From assembly GCF_000423345.1 (NCBI RefSeq), contig NZ_AUHU01000003.1:124001-188000 (forward strand): DNA of 64,000 nt, written 5' to 3'. The DNA is from Marinimicrobium agarilyticum DSM 16975 (GTDB lineage: Bacteria > Pseudomonadota > Gammaproteobacteria > Pseudomonadales > Cellvibrionaceae). The stretch's first letter is position 1. Each line of letters opens with the position of its first letter. This document shows, in pieces, positions 26,958 through 36,048 of this stretch. The notes below the pieces were generated by a model. That model saw only the letters and a list, made by a program, of their open reading frames with translations, was not told the origin of the DNA and did not search any database. The position numbers and the translations under genes were made by a program.

Positions 26958-27140
26958 AAGGAGAAGAACCCCAGAGTGCCGCTGTCAATTGGGCCTTGAA
27001 CCCTAAGGCTCAAGGTGGCGAGGCTCGCGGTCCATCAGGCTTCCCGTTCGCGCGGTAATGCTCAACAGGACCTACAGAGCAACGCCTGTACTGCGGTTAT
27101 CGGCTCAAGGACGTGTTGACTGGCGAACACCCCAGGGCGT
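26958..27140 (-). ncRNA. ssrS: 6S RNA (ssrS), RNA polymerase regulator
   Basis: Read on the minus strand this stretch shows 6S landmarks: a closing stem CCCTGGGGTGTTCGCC paired with GGCACTCTGGGG, the TTGAGCCGATAACCGC segment, a large central bubble region, and the terminal hairpin CACCTTGAGCC-TTA-GGGTTCAAGG, nearly identical to that of E. coli 6S. The length is about 183 nt. 6S RNA mimics an open promoter and sequesters sigma-70 RNA polymerase in stationary phase. Position between a zapA-side region and ygfA is conserved, but here two extra genes separate it from zapA. Ends are estimates of a few bases. Confidence 0.93.
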
Positions 27141-27194
27141 GAAAACAGTATAACGCGGAAGCCGGGGGGCGGCGCAACCAAAATTCACCTTCGT

Positions 27195-28082
27195 TTATTC
27201 CGGTGCCTGATTTAGCGCCTCTGGTGTCTCTGGCCGAGGAAACAGCTTGACAATGGTGTCGTATTGTTCTTGCGCCAGAGCGTTGACGGAGGGTGTATGC
27301 CAACGCTCCCCCACCAGGCCTCGAAAGGGGTTTTCCGGAGCATAATCTACGAAAAGGGTTTCAAGAAAGGGCACTGTGATCCGGTCCGCTCTCTCCAAAA
27401 AATAATGTCCTGTCGGGTACCCGCGATTTATGGCGAAGATCAGGGTGATTTCGAGGAAATGATCATCCGTCAGCGGGATGGCCAACAGTTGATGTACCGT
27501 CCCGTGAGGTCCCGCGACGCCAGTCTCCACCCAGTTTTGGCCGTTGGTTATGTAATCGTTGTGTTTCACAAGAAGCTTGTCGCCCAATAGCGTAAACGCT
27601 GAATAGAAGTGAGCGTTGTCCTCGTATTCTTCTAAACCCGCTGCCAAGTTCATATTGCTATATTTTTGGCGGAGGTACTCATCGTACATAAAGACAAATT
27701 GAAGTTTGTCACGGATGTTAAAGTCTTCTTTTTGGAGTCGTTGGCTCGTATTGGCAGCCACTTCACGAACGGAAATGTCCAGCATTACCGTGCCAAGCTC
27801 TCTGCCGAACCAGCCTGTCTCCTTAATATCCCACCAGCGCTGAATCAAGAGCCCCGCTTCATCATTGGCTTTTAAGTTCAGCTGGCTTAGATTGAGGTCA
27901 GTCACCAGATCCCGAGCCGGCATATCCCGACTAAAGTCCTCTACTATTGCAAAAGCGAGGCGGTTTCCCGAAAGGTCCGTGGTCCGGGTGGCGCCCGTTT
28001 CTGGAGGTTGTTTTGAAAAAGCCTTGAAGATGGAGGTCAACATAGTCAGAACCAGTATGAATGCAATCCGTTTGGGTATCAT
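27195..28082 (-). CDS. Membrane-anchored protein, candidate immunity partner
   Basis: A 295-residue protein with an N-terminal signal/anchor segment (IAFILVLTMLTSIF, about 6-20) and a soluble body rich in aromatic and charged residues. No catalytic motif is seen. Its start overlaps the stop of the upstream hydrolase gene by four bases (ATGA), the arrangement expected of a toxin and its protector. A periplasmic location would suit neutralising a lipase delivered to the periplasm; a Tli-type immunity role is therefore inferred. Base composition looks lower in GC than the neighbours, suggesting acquisition. The alternative is a secreted accessory or lipase chaperone. Confidence 0.6.
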   Translation of the reverse strand: MIPKRIAFILVLTMLTSIFKAFSKQPPETGATRTTDLSGNRLAFAIVEDFSRDMPARDLVTDLNLSQLNLKANDEAGLLIQRWWDIKETGWFGRELGTVMLDISVREVAANTSQRLQKEDFNIRDKLQFVFMYDEYLRQKYSNMNLAAGLEEYEDNAHFYSAFTLLGDKLLVKHNDYITNGQNWVETGVAGPHGTVHQLLAIPLTDDHFLEITLIFAINRGYPTGHYFLERADRITVPFLETLFVDYAPENPFRGLVGERWHTPSVNALAQEQYDTIVKLFPRPETPEALNQAPE

Positions 28083-29305
28083 GGTAAATAATTATCGATG
28101 AATTGAGCCGCTTTTCTGGCGCCAGTGCTCAACTGATGAACCCGCTGTTGTAGTGGGCTCCTTCCTTTTCCGGGGCCCTCTTTCATGTTTTTTTGCCACT
28201 CGCTCATTGATTGAACGGTTGTGTGGGGGCTTTGTGCGATCGACCCGTTGGTGACGTGACTCAAATACGTCAGAGAGCCTGCGATTTTTCGAGGGTTGAC
28301 CGTATTGGCTCCGATCACTTGATGGACGAAGTCGTAATCGTGCGCCCGGACTGCCAGAACCTTGATGCCAGCCCGATCGAATAGGTGGCTGGAGCGCCAG
28401 TTATTGTTGGCGTTTCCGTGCAGGGCGACGCTGTGTTTATCCAGCAAAGAGCCTTTTTCTGGATGAAAAACACCATTCAGGCTTAGGCCGTTGAGAGGAA
28501 GTGAGCTCCCACTGTTAAGAAGATATCGTACACCCTCAGAAAAAATAATGCCTCCTTGGCTATGGGCGACCCAGGATGTTTCGTTTCCGGTCTGCTGTGT
28601 TGCTTCTAGAGTCTTGGCGAACTGTTTGGTCACCGGTGTGGTGAAGCCCAGCTTATCTCGGAATGATTCCCATGTATCCGCAGGCCCACCCTGGCTCGGG
28701 TTGTGGAACAAGGTGTACTCGTGAACCTGCTTTCCGAAAGCGACCTCCAAGTGGTTGCCCATAAGCCATGTGGCTTTCGCCAGGTTATTAGATTGGCCAT
28801 TGACGGCGGCAATGGGGGTGCCTACCGACGTCGTTTTTCCCTGTACGGTCCAGATACCTTCGCGCTTGGAAACTTTATAAAGTGCAACGGTCTCTTGGGC
28901 GTCTCTCAAGCGCTGCAGTCGGGTGATCAGTTGAATGTTGAATACTTGTACCTGCCCGCTGGAGATGCGGTAGTCCACCCGGTAATAGTCGTTCTTGATG
29001 CTCCAGGTATCCGTGCTGCCTTTTAAAGAGAAAGCCGAAGGTGAGCGTGGAGAGGAGCGAAGGCTGACCAACAGTTTTTCCAGCTCGTTCATCTCGCGAG
29101 GGTATGTTCCTTCGTTTTCGAGGATGTAATCGCAGTAGCCTGTTGTGAGAACCTGGTAGCCACTGGAGCCGTTGCCTTCCATTTCAAAAGTGGCCTTGAA
29201 GAGGCTGGGGGGTCGTCTGTTGAGAGCAACCACCTGCTGCGGCGATACCTGAATATCACCGTAGGTAAACAATAGTCGGTCGGTTTTGCTTAGTGGGGTA
29301 GGCAT
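28079..29305 (-). CDS. Putative alpha/beta-hydrolase toxin (phospholipase-like effector)
   Basis: A 408-residue protein without signal peptide. A nucleophile elbow of the lipase type is visible at S249 in WVAHSQGGIIFSEGV, and the preceding EYTLFHNPS...DTWESFRDKLG segment resembles hydrolase domains at the ends of large polymorphic toxins such as filamentous haemagglutinins. Later His/Asp residues (RAHDYDFVHQV) could complete the triad. The absence of a leader suggests export by type VI or another contact-dependent route; no VgrG, PAAR or Hcp gene is nearby. The next gene overlaps by ATGA and is probably the immunity factor. Lower GC than the flanks. Confidence 0.62.
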   Translation of the reverse strand: MPTPLSKTDRLLFTYGDIQVSPQQVVALNRRPPSLFKATFEMEGNGSSGYQVLTTGYCDYILENEGTYPREMNELEKLLVSLRSSPRSPSAFSLKGSTDTWSIKNDYYRVDYRISSGQVQVFNIQLITRLQRLRDAQETVALYKVSKREGIWTVQGKTTSVGTPIAAVNGQSNNLAKATWLMGNHLEVAFGKQVHEYTLFHNPSQGGPADTWESFRDKLGFTTPVTKQFAKTLEATQQTGNETSWVAHSQGGIIFSEGVRYLLNSGSSLPLNGLSLNGVFHPEKGSLLDKHSVALHGNANNNWRSSHLFDRAGIKVLAVRAHDYDFVHQVIGANTVNPRKIAGSLTYLSHVTNGSIAQSPHTTVQSMSEWQKNMKEGPGKGRSPLQQRVHQLSTGARKAAQFIDNYLP

Positions 29306-29446
29306 GCGCCCTCCTTGTCAGTCCGTTGATCATCCTTTCACAGGGAAAACTATAACAGTTGGGGCGGACAGGGGAAGGGGGAGTAAAGTGACGAAGTTCT
29401 CAGAACGGGCGCCCTTGTGCGGGTTCGGGCGCCAAGTGCGGGATGA

Positions 29447-29749
29447 CTACTGCTCGAACTTTTCCAGGCTGCGGTCAATTTTCTCGTGCAGTCGTTGCAG
29501 TTCGTTTTTGTCGAGGTCCAGCTCGGGTTGCCGAGGTTGGCGTTTGGCTTGCAGCAATTCATGGCTGAGGTTGAGCGCGGCCATGACGGCAATGCGCTCC
29601 AGCCCGATCACCGAGCCGCTGCGCTTGATCATGCGCATGCGCTCATCCAGAAGCTCGGCCGACTCCTGCAGGGCGGCGCGCTCCTCGCGCGGGCAGGCGA
29701 CCTGGTACTCTTTATCCAGGATTTTGACAAATACGGTTTCATTACTCAC
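29447..29749 (-). CDS. zapA: Cell division protein ZapA
   Basis: A 100-residue protein that cross-links FtsZ filaments at the Z-ring. The N-terminal part has VFVKILDKEYQVACPREER, typical of ZapA, and the C-terminal half is a coiled coil. Length is usual. It overlaps by four bases the stop of the upstream zapB-like gene (29746-29749) and is normally adjacent to the 6S RNA gene; here a two-gene insertion lies between. Confidence 0.94.
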   Translation of the reverse strand: MSNETVFVKILDKEYQVACPREERAALQESAELLDERMRMIKRSGSVIGLERIAVMAALNLSHELLQAKRQPRQPELDLDKNELQRLHEKIDRSLEKFEQ

Positions 29750-29955
29750 GAGTCGGACTCCAGGCTCTTCAGGCGGGTAATCATGGCCTCCACCCGGCCG
29801 CGGGCCAGCTCGTTTTTCTCGATCAGCCGCACCCGCTCCCTTTGCCAGTCATTGGCTTTGGCCCGCAGTTCCTCGTTTTCTTTCTGCAGGCGCTCACAGA
29901 CCTGGATCAGACGATCCATTTTCGCTTCCAGGGCTTGTAGCATTTCATCGGACAT
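29746..29955 (-). CDS. ZapB-like / TIGR02449 coiled-coil protein
   Basis: Start taken at the ATG 29955 (MSDEMLQALEAKMDRLI), giving 69 residues, the usual length of TIGR02449 proteins; the frame runs further upstream but the added residues are not family-like. Almost the whole protein is heptad-repeat coiled coil (about 5-60). Such genes accompany zapA in many gammaproteobacteria and are thought to act with the Z-ring. The four-base ATGA overlap with zapA shows translational coupling. Confidence 0.85.
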   Translation of the reverse strand: MSDEMLQALEAKMDRLIQVCERLQKENEELRAKANDWQRERVRLIEKNELARGRVEAMITRLKSLESDS

Positions 29956-30120
29956 GATTTCGGGGACCGGGTTCATTCTTTGTGTGCAGCTACTATATTG
30001 CGCCGTTGGCAGGGGGTCAATCACTCCCCGCAGGCGGGGATGCAGGCCCCGTGGTCACTGGGGCGCAGGCCTTCGGGGGCAAATTCGTGTTAGCATAACG
30101 GCCTTCTTCAAGAGGTGATC

Positions 30121-30717
30121 ATGACAACCGAATCCCAACCTTTGAGCTATGAGCAACTGAGTGAGCTGCTGCAACCGCTTGGTATTCTGATTAACCCCTC
30201 CGAGCTGCAGGGGTTGCTGTGTGGCAAATTTTGCGGCGGCGCCCACCCCGATGAGACCGATTGGCTGCTCGAAGCGGTGGAGGAGCTGGACTTTGTTCAG
30301 GCCCCGGATGAAACCGTGCGCGCGGCGCTGGTGCAACTGTATCGGGACACTCGCCAGCAGCTGGCGCAACAGGGGTTTTCGCTGCAGCCATTGCTGCCCT
30401 CCGATGATCGCGAGATCACGCTCCGGGTAACCTGTTTGGGCCAGTGGTGTCATGGTTTTCTGGTGGGCTTCGGCAGCGCCGGACACGCGGGAGACAGTGA
30501 CCTGTCGGATGAGGCGAGGGAAGCGCTGGAAGATTTTGCGGCCATTGCCCAGGTGGACCTGGATGAAGAAGAGTCCGCGCGCGCCGCGGAGAATGATTAC
30601 GCGGAGCTGGTCGAGTATGTGCGCATGGCGGCCCTGTCCCTGTTTATGGAGTTCGGCTCCTCCAAGCTGACCGATGCCGCTCCCAAAGCTGGTGATGAGC
30701 CCCCCACATTGCATTGA
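30121..30717 (+). CDS. UPF0149 (YgfB) family protein
   Basis: A 198-residue protein starting at ATG 30121 with an AGAGG site seven bases upstream. Typical family features are an alpha-helical fold, the LQGLLCGKFCGG segment near residue 37, CLGQWCHGFLVGFG in the middle, and the acidic DLDEEESARAAENDYAELVEYVRMAA end. Members occur beside pepP, as here, 54 bases before it. P. aeruginosa YgfB is reported to affect amidase/beta-lactamase gene expression, but for this organism the role is open. Divergent from the zapA operon. Confidence 0.92.
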   Translation: MTTESQPLSYEQLSELLQPLGILINPSELQGLLCGKFCGGAHPDETDWLLEAVEELDFVQAPDETVRAALVQLYRDTRQQLAQQGFSLQPLLPSDDREITLRVTCLGQWCHGFLVGFGSAGHAGDSDLSDEAREALEDFAAIAQVDLDEEESARAAENDYAELVEYVRMAALSLFMEFGSSKLTDAAPKAGDEPPTLH

Positions 30718-30771
30718 TCCGGCTATGAATTTACCTCTTTTCGTAGATTGCTTCTCGTATAAGGTTTTCGT

Positions 30772-32100
30772 ATGAAGATCACTCGACAGGAATTCGCCCG
30801 TCGGCGCAAAGCGCTAATGGCAGTGATGGAGCCCAATAGCATTGCCATTGTGCCGGCCGCGCCGGAGCGCCAGCGCAGTCGGGACACCGAGCATCCCTTT
30901 CGTCAGGACAGCGACCTGCATTACTTGAGCGGTTTTCCCGAGCCGGGTGCGGTGTTGGCGTTGATTCCCGGACGGGAGCACGGCGAATTTGTGCTGTTCT
31001 GTCGGGACCGGGATCCGGAGCGAGAGATCTGGGACGGCTATCGCGCCGGCCCCGAAGGCGCCTGCTGCGATTACGGCGCGGACGACGCCTTTCCGATTGA
31101 CGATATCGATGACATTCTCCCCGGCCTCCTTGAAGGGCGGGAGCGGGTTTACTATGCCATGGGCAAGGATCGGGAATTTGACCGGCAGGTCATGGACTGG
31201 GTAAACAGTATTCGTGCCAAGGTCCGGTCCGGGGCGAGCCCGCCCGGTGAGTTCATGGACCTGAGCCACTTTCTGCACGATCTGCGGCTGATCAAAAGCG
31301 CCGCCGAGCTGCGACTGATGCGCCATGCCGGGGACATTTCCGCCCGTGCCCACAGCCGCGCCATGCGCTACTGCCAACCGGGCGTGATGGAGTATCAACT
31401 GGAGGCGGAGCTTCACCACGAGTTTGCCATGGCCGGTGCCCGCTTCCCGGCCTACAGCACCATTGTCGGTGGTGGTAAAAACGGCTGCATTCTGCACTAT
31501 ATTGAAAATAGCGCCACCTTAAAAAGTGGTGACCTGGTGTTGATCGATGCCGGCTGCGAGTACGAGACCTACGCGGCTGATATCACCCGCACCTTCCCGG
31601 TGAATGGACGCTTCAGCCCGGAACAACGGGCACTCTACGACTGGGTGCTGAAAGCGCAGCGAGCGGCCATTGCCGAGATCAGGCCGGGCAATCACTGGAA
31701 CCGGCCTCATGAAGTGTCTGTCCGGGTGCTCACCGAAGGGTTGGTGGAGCTGGGACTGCTTCAGGGAGAGGTGGACGTTCTGATCGAAAATGAGGCCTAC
31801 CGGGAGTTCTATATGCACCGGGTAGGCCACTGGTTGGGCCTGGATGTGCACGATGTGGGCGACTACAAAATCGACGGTCAGTGGCGCCTGTTGGAGCCGG
31901 GAATGGTCATGACCGTGGAGCCGGGCCTGTATGTGGCGCCGGACAACGAGCGGGTGCCGAAAAAGTGGCGCGGAATCGGTATACGCATTGAGGATGACGT
32001 GGTGGTCACCAAAGAGGGCTGCGAGATCCTCACCGAGGCGGTACCCAAAGAGCCGGATGAGATCGAGGCGCTGATGGCCCAGTCTCAGCCCGGAGCCTGA
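30772..32100 (+). CDS. pepP: Xaa-Pro aminopeptidase (aminopeptidase P)
   Basis: A 442-residue manganese peptidase releasing N-terminal residues before proline. The N-terminal AMP_N domain (about 1-165) is followed by a pita-bread catalytic domain. Metal ligands are seen in LIDAGCEYETYAADITRTFP (two Asp), HRVGHWLGLDVHD (His), and two Glu in MTVEPGLYV and GIRIEDD. Length matches E. coli PepP (441). It is the first gene of a run with ubiH and ubiI (spacing 40 bases, then overlap), an order conserved in gammaproteobacteria. Confidence 0.96.
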   Translation: MKITRQEFARRRKALMAVMEPNSIAIVPAAPERQRSRDTEHPFRQDSDLHYLSGFPEPGAVLALIPGREHGEFVLFCRDRDPEREIWDGYRAGPEGACCDYGADDAFPIDDIDDILPGLLEGRERVYYAMGKDREFDRQVMDWVNSIRAKVRSGASPPGEFMDLSHFLHDLRLIKSAAELRLMRHAGDISARAHSRAMRYCQPGVMEYQLEAELHHEFAMAGARFPAYSTIVGGGKNGCILHYIENSATLKSGDLVLIDAGCEYETYAADITRTFPVNGRFSPEQRALYDWVLKAQRAAIAEIRPGNHWNRPHEVSVRVLTEGLVELGLLQGEVDVLIENEAYREFYMHRVGHWLGLDVHDVGDYKIDGQWRLLEPGMVMTVEPGLYVAPDNERVPKKWRGIGIRIEDDVVVTKEGCEILTEAVPKEPDEIEALMAQSQPGA

Positions 32101-32140
32101 GTTCACTCAGGTCCAAGCCCCTGTGGGAGTAGAGACCGAC

Positions 32141-33415
32141 ATGAATGACATTATGGCCCAGCCCGCCGTGGATTATGACATCGCCATCATCGGCGGTGGC
32201 ATGGTGGGGGCTCTGCTCGCGCGACTCTTGGCCTCGGGCGAAGCCGGTTGGCGAGTGGCGGTGATCGATGCTTCCGAACTTTCGGAGGAAGCGAGCGCTC
32301 ACTATCAGTCCGAGTACGATAATCGCTCGACGGCGCTGTCGGCCGGTACCGTTGAATTGTTCCAGCGTCAGGGGTTGTGGCAGCGTATCGGGCAACATGC
32401 AACCGCTATACGCGAGGTGTTGGTTTCCGATCGCGGTCATCTGGGTGGGGCCCGTCTGAGTGCGCAGGAACGTGGACGTTCCGCCCTCGGTTACGTGGTG
32501 GAGAACGCCTGGCTGGCCCCCTGCCTGCGGGAGGCGGCACAAGCCGATGTGCACTGGCTGGCGCCGGTGCGGGTCGAAAAAATCGCCCCTGGGCCCCACA
32601 GCATGACGTTGAGCCTCGCGGGCGAATCGGCGCCGCCGGCCATCTCGTGTCGCCTGGCGGTGCTTGCCGATGGTGGTCTGTCGGGACTTCATCGGCAACT
32701 GGGGATTGAGCAGCAGCGACGGGATTACGATCAACAGGCCATCATCGCCAACGTCAGTTTCGAGCGGCCTCACCAGGGGCACGCGTTCGAGCGCTTTACC
32801 CCGCTGGGCCCGCTGGCCCTTCTGCCCTTGGATGAACGCCCCGAGGCTCGACGGGCAGCCCTGGTCTGGACGTTGCCGCCCGAGAGGGCCGAGGCAATGA
32901 TGGTGGCCCCGGAAGCGGAGGTCCTCGCGCAGCTGCAACGCGCCTTTGGCTGGCGCCTGGGCCGATTGACCCGGGTCGGTCAGCGTCAGAGCTGGCGCCT
33001 GGCATTGGTCGAGGCCAGTGAACAGGTCCGCTCCCGCTTGGTGCTGTTGGGTAACAGCGCGCACTATCTGCACCCGGTGGCCGGGCAGGGTTTCAACCTG
33101 TCGGTACGCGATACCGCCGCGCTGGCGAGCCTCCTGAACCGGGCCTATCGAGAGGCGCGGGACCCGGGGGAGCTGGTGCTGCTGAACCAATATTGGCGCA
33201 AACGCCAATGGGACCAGACACTGACCACTGAGATGAGCGATCGGCTGGTCCGAATGTTTTCGAACCGCCGCCCCGGCTGGATGGCATTGCGCCATCTGGG
33301 TTTTCTGGGGCTGGATTGGGTGCCCGGCGCCAAGGCCGGCTTTGCCACACAAACCATGGGGCTGGCATCCGGTCGTTCCGGCGCCGGGCTCATTTCGCTG
33401 GAGACCAATGAGTGA
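32141..33415 (+). CDS. ubiH: 2-octaprenyl-6-methoxyphenyl hydroxylase UbiH
   Basis: A 424-residue FAD monooxygenase of ubiquinone synthesis. An ATG at 32141 is chosen over an upstream GTG at 32123. The FAD dinucleotide motif is IIGGGMVGALLARLL (about 13-27) and the second FAD motif is LLGNSAHYLHPVAGQGFNLS. The GN pair in place of GD here is typical of UbiH (compare GNAAQ in E. coli) and separates it from UbiI. Its stop overlaps the next start (GTGA), indicating translational coupling with ubiI. Confidence 0.93.
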   Translation: MNDIMAQPAVDYDIAIIGGGMVGALLARLLASGEAGWRVAVIDASELSEEASAHYQSEYDNRSTALSAGTVELFQRQGLWQRIGQHATAIREVLVSDRGHLGGARLSAQERGRSALGYVVENAWLAPCLREAAQADVHWLAPVRVEKIAPGPHSMTLSLAGESAPPAISCRLAVLADGGLSGLHRQLGIEQQRRDYDQQAIIANVSFERPHQGHAFERFTPLGPLALLPLDERPEARRAALVWTLPPERAEAMMVAPEAEVLAQLQRAFGWRLGRLTRVGQRQSWRLALVEASEQVRSRLVLLGNSAHYLHPVAGQGFNLSVRDTAALASLLNRAYREARDPGELVLLNQYWRKRQWDQTLTTEMSDRLVRMFSNRRPGWMALRHLGFLGLDWVPGAKAGFATQTMGLASGRSGAGLISLETNE

Positions 33416-34638
33416 CTGACACGCGGTATGATCTTGTGATTGTTGGTGCCGGACAGGTGGGGGCCACGTTGGCGCTGCGTCTGGCTCCCGCGTTCGCTCG
33501 TGAAGGGCGTCGGATGGCGCTGATTGAAGCCAGCGATGCCGAGCTGCCGGTCTACTGCGATGAGCAGTTCGACCCTCGGGTGGTGGCGTTGACGCCCGCT
33601 TCCCGGCGATTGTACGAACAACTTGGGCTTTGGCGCGAGATCGAGGCCGAGCGTGCCTGCCCCTACCGGGATATGCGGGTGTGGGATGGCGAGGCCAGTG
33701 GTCAGATCGGCTTTCACGCCGACGAGCTCGATAGCGATCAGCTTGGCCACATTGTGGAAAACAGTGTGCTGGTCCGCCACCTTCGCCAGGCGCTGACTTA
33801 TCAGTCCGTGGTGGACTGGTATCGCCCTGCGGCGGTGGCCGAGATCCACCCGCCGCAGGGTGAGGGCCCGACTCGATTGACGTTGGACGATGGCCGCGAG
33901 CTATCGGCTGCCTTACTGGTAGCCGCCGACGGGGCACATTCCTCAGTGAGGGAGTTGGCCGGCTTTGGGGTGCGCGAGTGGCCCTATGACCAGAAAGCCA
34001 TCGTGACCACCGTGCGCACCGAGCGGCCCCACGGGCAGACCGCCCGGCAACGCTTCATGCGCACCGGGCCGCTGGCATTTCTGCCCCTGCGCTGTCGGTT
34101 CGGAAAAGTCTGGGACGAGCACTACTGCTCCATTGTCTGGTCGGCGGATTCCGCACTGGCCGATGAACTGATGGCGTTGAATGACAGGGCTTTTCGCGAG
34201 CGCCTGGGGCGCGAGTTCGAGTTCGCCCTGGGCGCCGTGACCCAGGTCGAGCAGCGTCACGCGATCGCGCTTTACCAGCGCCACGCCCGTGAGTATGTCC
34301 GCCCGGGGATCGCCCTGGTGGGCGATGCGGCCCACAGCATTCATCCGCTCGCCGGTCAGGGCGTCAACCTGGGGCTCAAGGATGTACAGGCCCTGGCCAC
34401 GGAAGTGGAGCGTGCGCTCACGCGTTCGTTACCACTGAACGAATTTTCCATATTGCGCCGCTATCAGCGTCAACGCCTGGGAGACAACCTGGGAATGATG
34501 GCCACCATGGAGGGTTTCAAACGTCTGTTCGGCAGTCGCTCGCCCGCCTGGATGGTCCTTCGTAATATGGGCCTACAGCAGGTGGATGCGCTGCCTTTGG
34601 TGAAAAACACGCTTGCCCGAAAAGCTATGGGAGTATGA
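33412..34638 (+). CDS. ubiI: UbiI/VisC-type FAD monooxygenase
   Basis: A 408-residue FAD hydroxylase starting at a GTG (33412) overlapping the ubiH stop. Motifs are IVGAGQVGATLALRL, a middle DG motif in VAADGAHSSVREL, and LVGDAAHSIHPLAGQGVNLGLKD. The GD-AAH form marks it as UbiI/UbiF-like rather than UbiH. It is thought to hydroxylate C5 of the ubiquinone ring, but UbiF (C6) or the promiscuous UbiM cannot be excluded on sequence alone. Order pepP-ubiH-ubiI is conserved. Confidence 0.9.
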   Translation: MTDTRYDLVIVGAGQVGATLALRLAPAFAREGRRMALIEASDAELPVYCDEQFDPRVVALTPASRRLYEQLGLWREIEAERACPYRDMRVWDGEASGQIGFHADELDSDQLGHIVENSVLVRHLRQALTYQSVVDWYRPAAVAEIHPPQGEGPTRLTLDDGRELSAALLVAADGAHSSVRELAGFGVREWPYDQKAIVTTVRTERPHGQTARQRFMRTGPLAFLPLRCRFGKVWDEHYCSIVWSADSALADELMALNDRAFRERLGREFEFALGAVTQVEQRHAIALYQRHAREYVRPGIALVGDAAHSIHPLAGQGVNLGLKDVQALATEVERALTRSLPLNEFSILRRYQRQRLGDNLGMMATMEGFKRLFGSRSPAWMVLRNMGLQQVDALPLVKNTLARKAMGV

Positions 34639-34644
34639 CCTGCT

Positions 34645-35397
34645 ATGAATATCAACCCCCATCTTGAACTGTCCAATCTGCTCAAGGATCTGGGCGTCAA
34701 ACCCGGCGACACCCTGATGGTGCACGCCTCACTTCGCTCGCTGGGCGAAGCCATGCCCGCCGACATCGTGATTGCGGGGCTGCGCCGTGCCCTCGGCACC
34801 GGTGGCACCCTGGCGATGCCGACGCTGAGCTACGAGGCGGTGGATGCCGACAACCCGATGTTCGACACCGAAGATACGCCCTCCTGCGTGGGGAGCCTGA
34901 GCGAGGTGTTCCGTCGGCAACAGGGGGTGGTGCGAAGCCTGCACCCCACTCACTCCGCCGCCGCCATCGGTCCTAAGACCTCAGAACTGCTGGTGGGGCA
35001 TGAAAACGACCATACCCCTTGTGGTGAACATTCCCCCTTCGCGCGCCTGCCGTCACTCGGCGGTCGAATCCTGTTCCTGGGTTGCGACATGAGCGTCAAC
35101 ACCTCCATGCACGCGCTGGAAGAGCAGGTGATGCCGCCGTACCTGCTGCAAGACGAGCCGGTGGACTTCATCCTGACGGATGGGCGCGGCCGGCAGGTGA
35201 CCAGCTCGGTGCGTTGTCATAACTTTGAGGGGTACCGCCAGCGCTATGACCGACTGGAGTCATTGTTGCCCCCTGAAGCGATCAAACGCGGGCAGCTTCT
35301 GGCCGCCGATTGTATGCTGGTGGATGCCCAGGCTGCGTGGGATGCGGGGCTAAGCGCGCTCAAACAGGATCCCCTGTATTTTGTCGACAAGGTCTGA
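34645..35397 (+). CDS. AAC(3)-like N-acetyltransferase family protein
   Basis: A 250-residue protein of the aminoglycoside 3-N-acetyltransferase (Antibiotic_NAT/YokD) fold. Signatures: GDTLMVHASLRSLG, GTGGTLAMPTLSY, the RSLHPTHSAAAIG catalytic histidine region, and ILFLGCDMSVNTSMHALEEQ. It begins six bases after ubiI and may be co-transcribed. Chromosomal members often act on other amines or polysaccharide sugars, so drug resistance is not implied. The start ATG at 34645 follows closely on the ubiI stop. Confidence 0.87.
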   Translation: MNINPHLELSNLLKDLGVKPGDTLMVHASLRSLGEAMPADIVIAGLRRALGTGGTLAMPTLSYEAVDADNPMFDTEDTPSCVGSLSEVFRRQQGVVRSLHPTHSAAAIGPKTSELLVGHENDHTPCGEHSPFARLPSLGGRILFLGCDMSVNTSMHALEEQVMPPYLLQDEPVDFILTDGRGRQVTSSVRCHNFEGYRQRYDRLESLLPPEAIKRGQLLAADCMLVDAQAAWDAGLSALKQDPLYFVDKV

Positions 35398-35407
35398 TGG
35401 CGCCGCT

Positions 35408-35761
35408 ATGTCAAAACCGTCGCTGTTGAGCAAACCCCGCGTCGATCGCGGTCTCAATGTGTTTCTGATGTTGAGTCTGTTGGCCGCGGGCGCTGCCTTT
35501 GCGTTTCATACCAGTGGTTATGGCCTGCTATTGGCGCCGGTCGCTGCGGTGATTGCCTTCGGCGTGCTGGTGCGCTATCGCTGGGCTTATTTCGCCAGCG
35601 GTGCCTGGTGCCTCGCCTGCTACCAGCTTGCTAAAGAAGGGTTGGAGTTTGAACTGTTGAAGCGGGGCGTAATGATTGCGAGTATCCCGCTGGTGGCGCT
35701 GTCCATTTATTTGCATGAAGCGTTTGTGCCTCGCGCCTCTTCAGAGCGCACACCCAAGTAG
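35408..35761 (+). CDS. Small multi-helix membrane protein, unknown function
   Basis: A 117-residue protein starting at ATG 35408 (MSKPSLLSK), eleven bases after the previous gene. Three to four hydrophobic segments fill residues 22-110 (for example NVFLMLSLLAAGAAFAF and LLLAPVAAVIAFGVLVRY). No motif or family is recognised. Close spacing suggests it belongs to the same transcript as the AAC(3)-like gene. The stop is followed by 287 bases that carry the cold-shock gene's upstream region. Confidence 0.65.
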   Translation: MSKPSLLSKPRVDRGLNVFLMLSLLAAGAAFAFHTSGYGLLLAPVAAVIAFGVLVRYRWAYFASGAWCLACYQLAKEGLEFELLKRGVMIASIPLVALSIYLHEAFVPRASSERTPK

Positions 35762-36048
35762 GTGTGCACTGAGGCCGGGCAATGACGCACGAATAGCGGA
35801 ATCTGTGCAAAGTTTCATCAAATTGTACTTGAACTGCCCAATATGAAGTGCTTTAATTTTTCTCGCTAGAGATTGAGAACGGCCAAAGACCAGGCTCCCG
35901 CGAGGCACCCTTCGTTGACTTTGTTCGACCCTTCCCATAGCACTCGGCCCGTTTCGGGTCTTCGTTTGAATGCAATTCGATTGTGTTCGTTTAACTATTG
36001 ACGTCGGTTCTTTCGAGCACCGGCATGAGTACGCAAGACGAGGAAAAT

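Noticed and set aside
32030-33937. 635-codon open frame antisense to ubiH/ubiI
   Set aside because: Arg/Pro/His-rich translation without family character; the plus-strand FAD monooxygenases are complete and overlap it fully.
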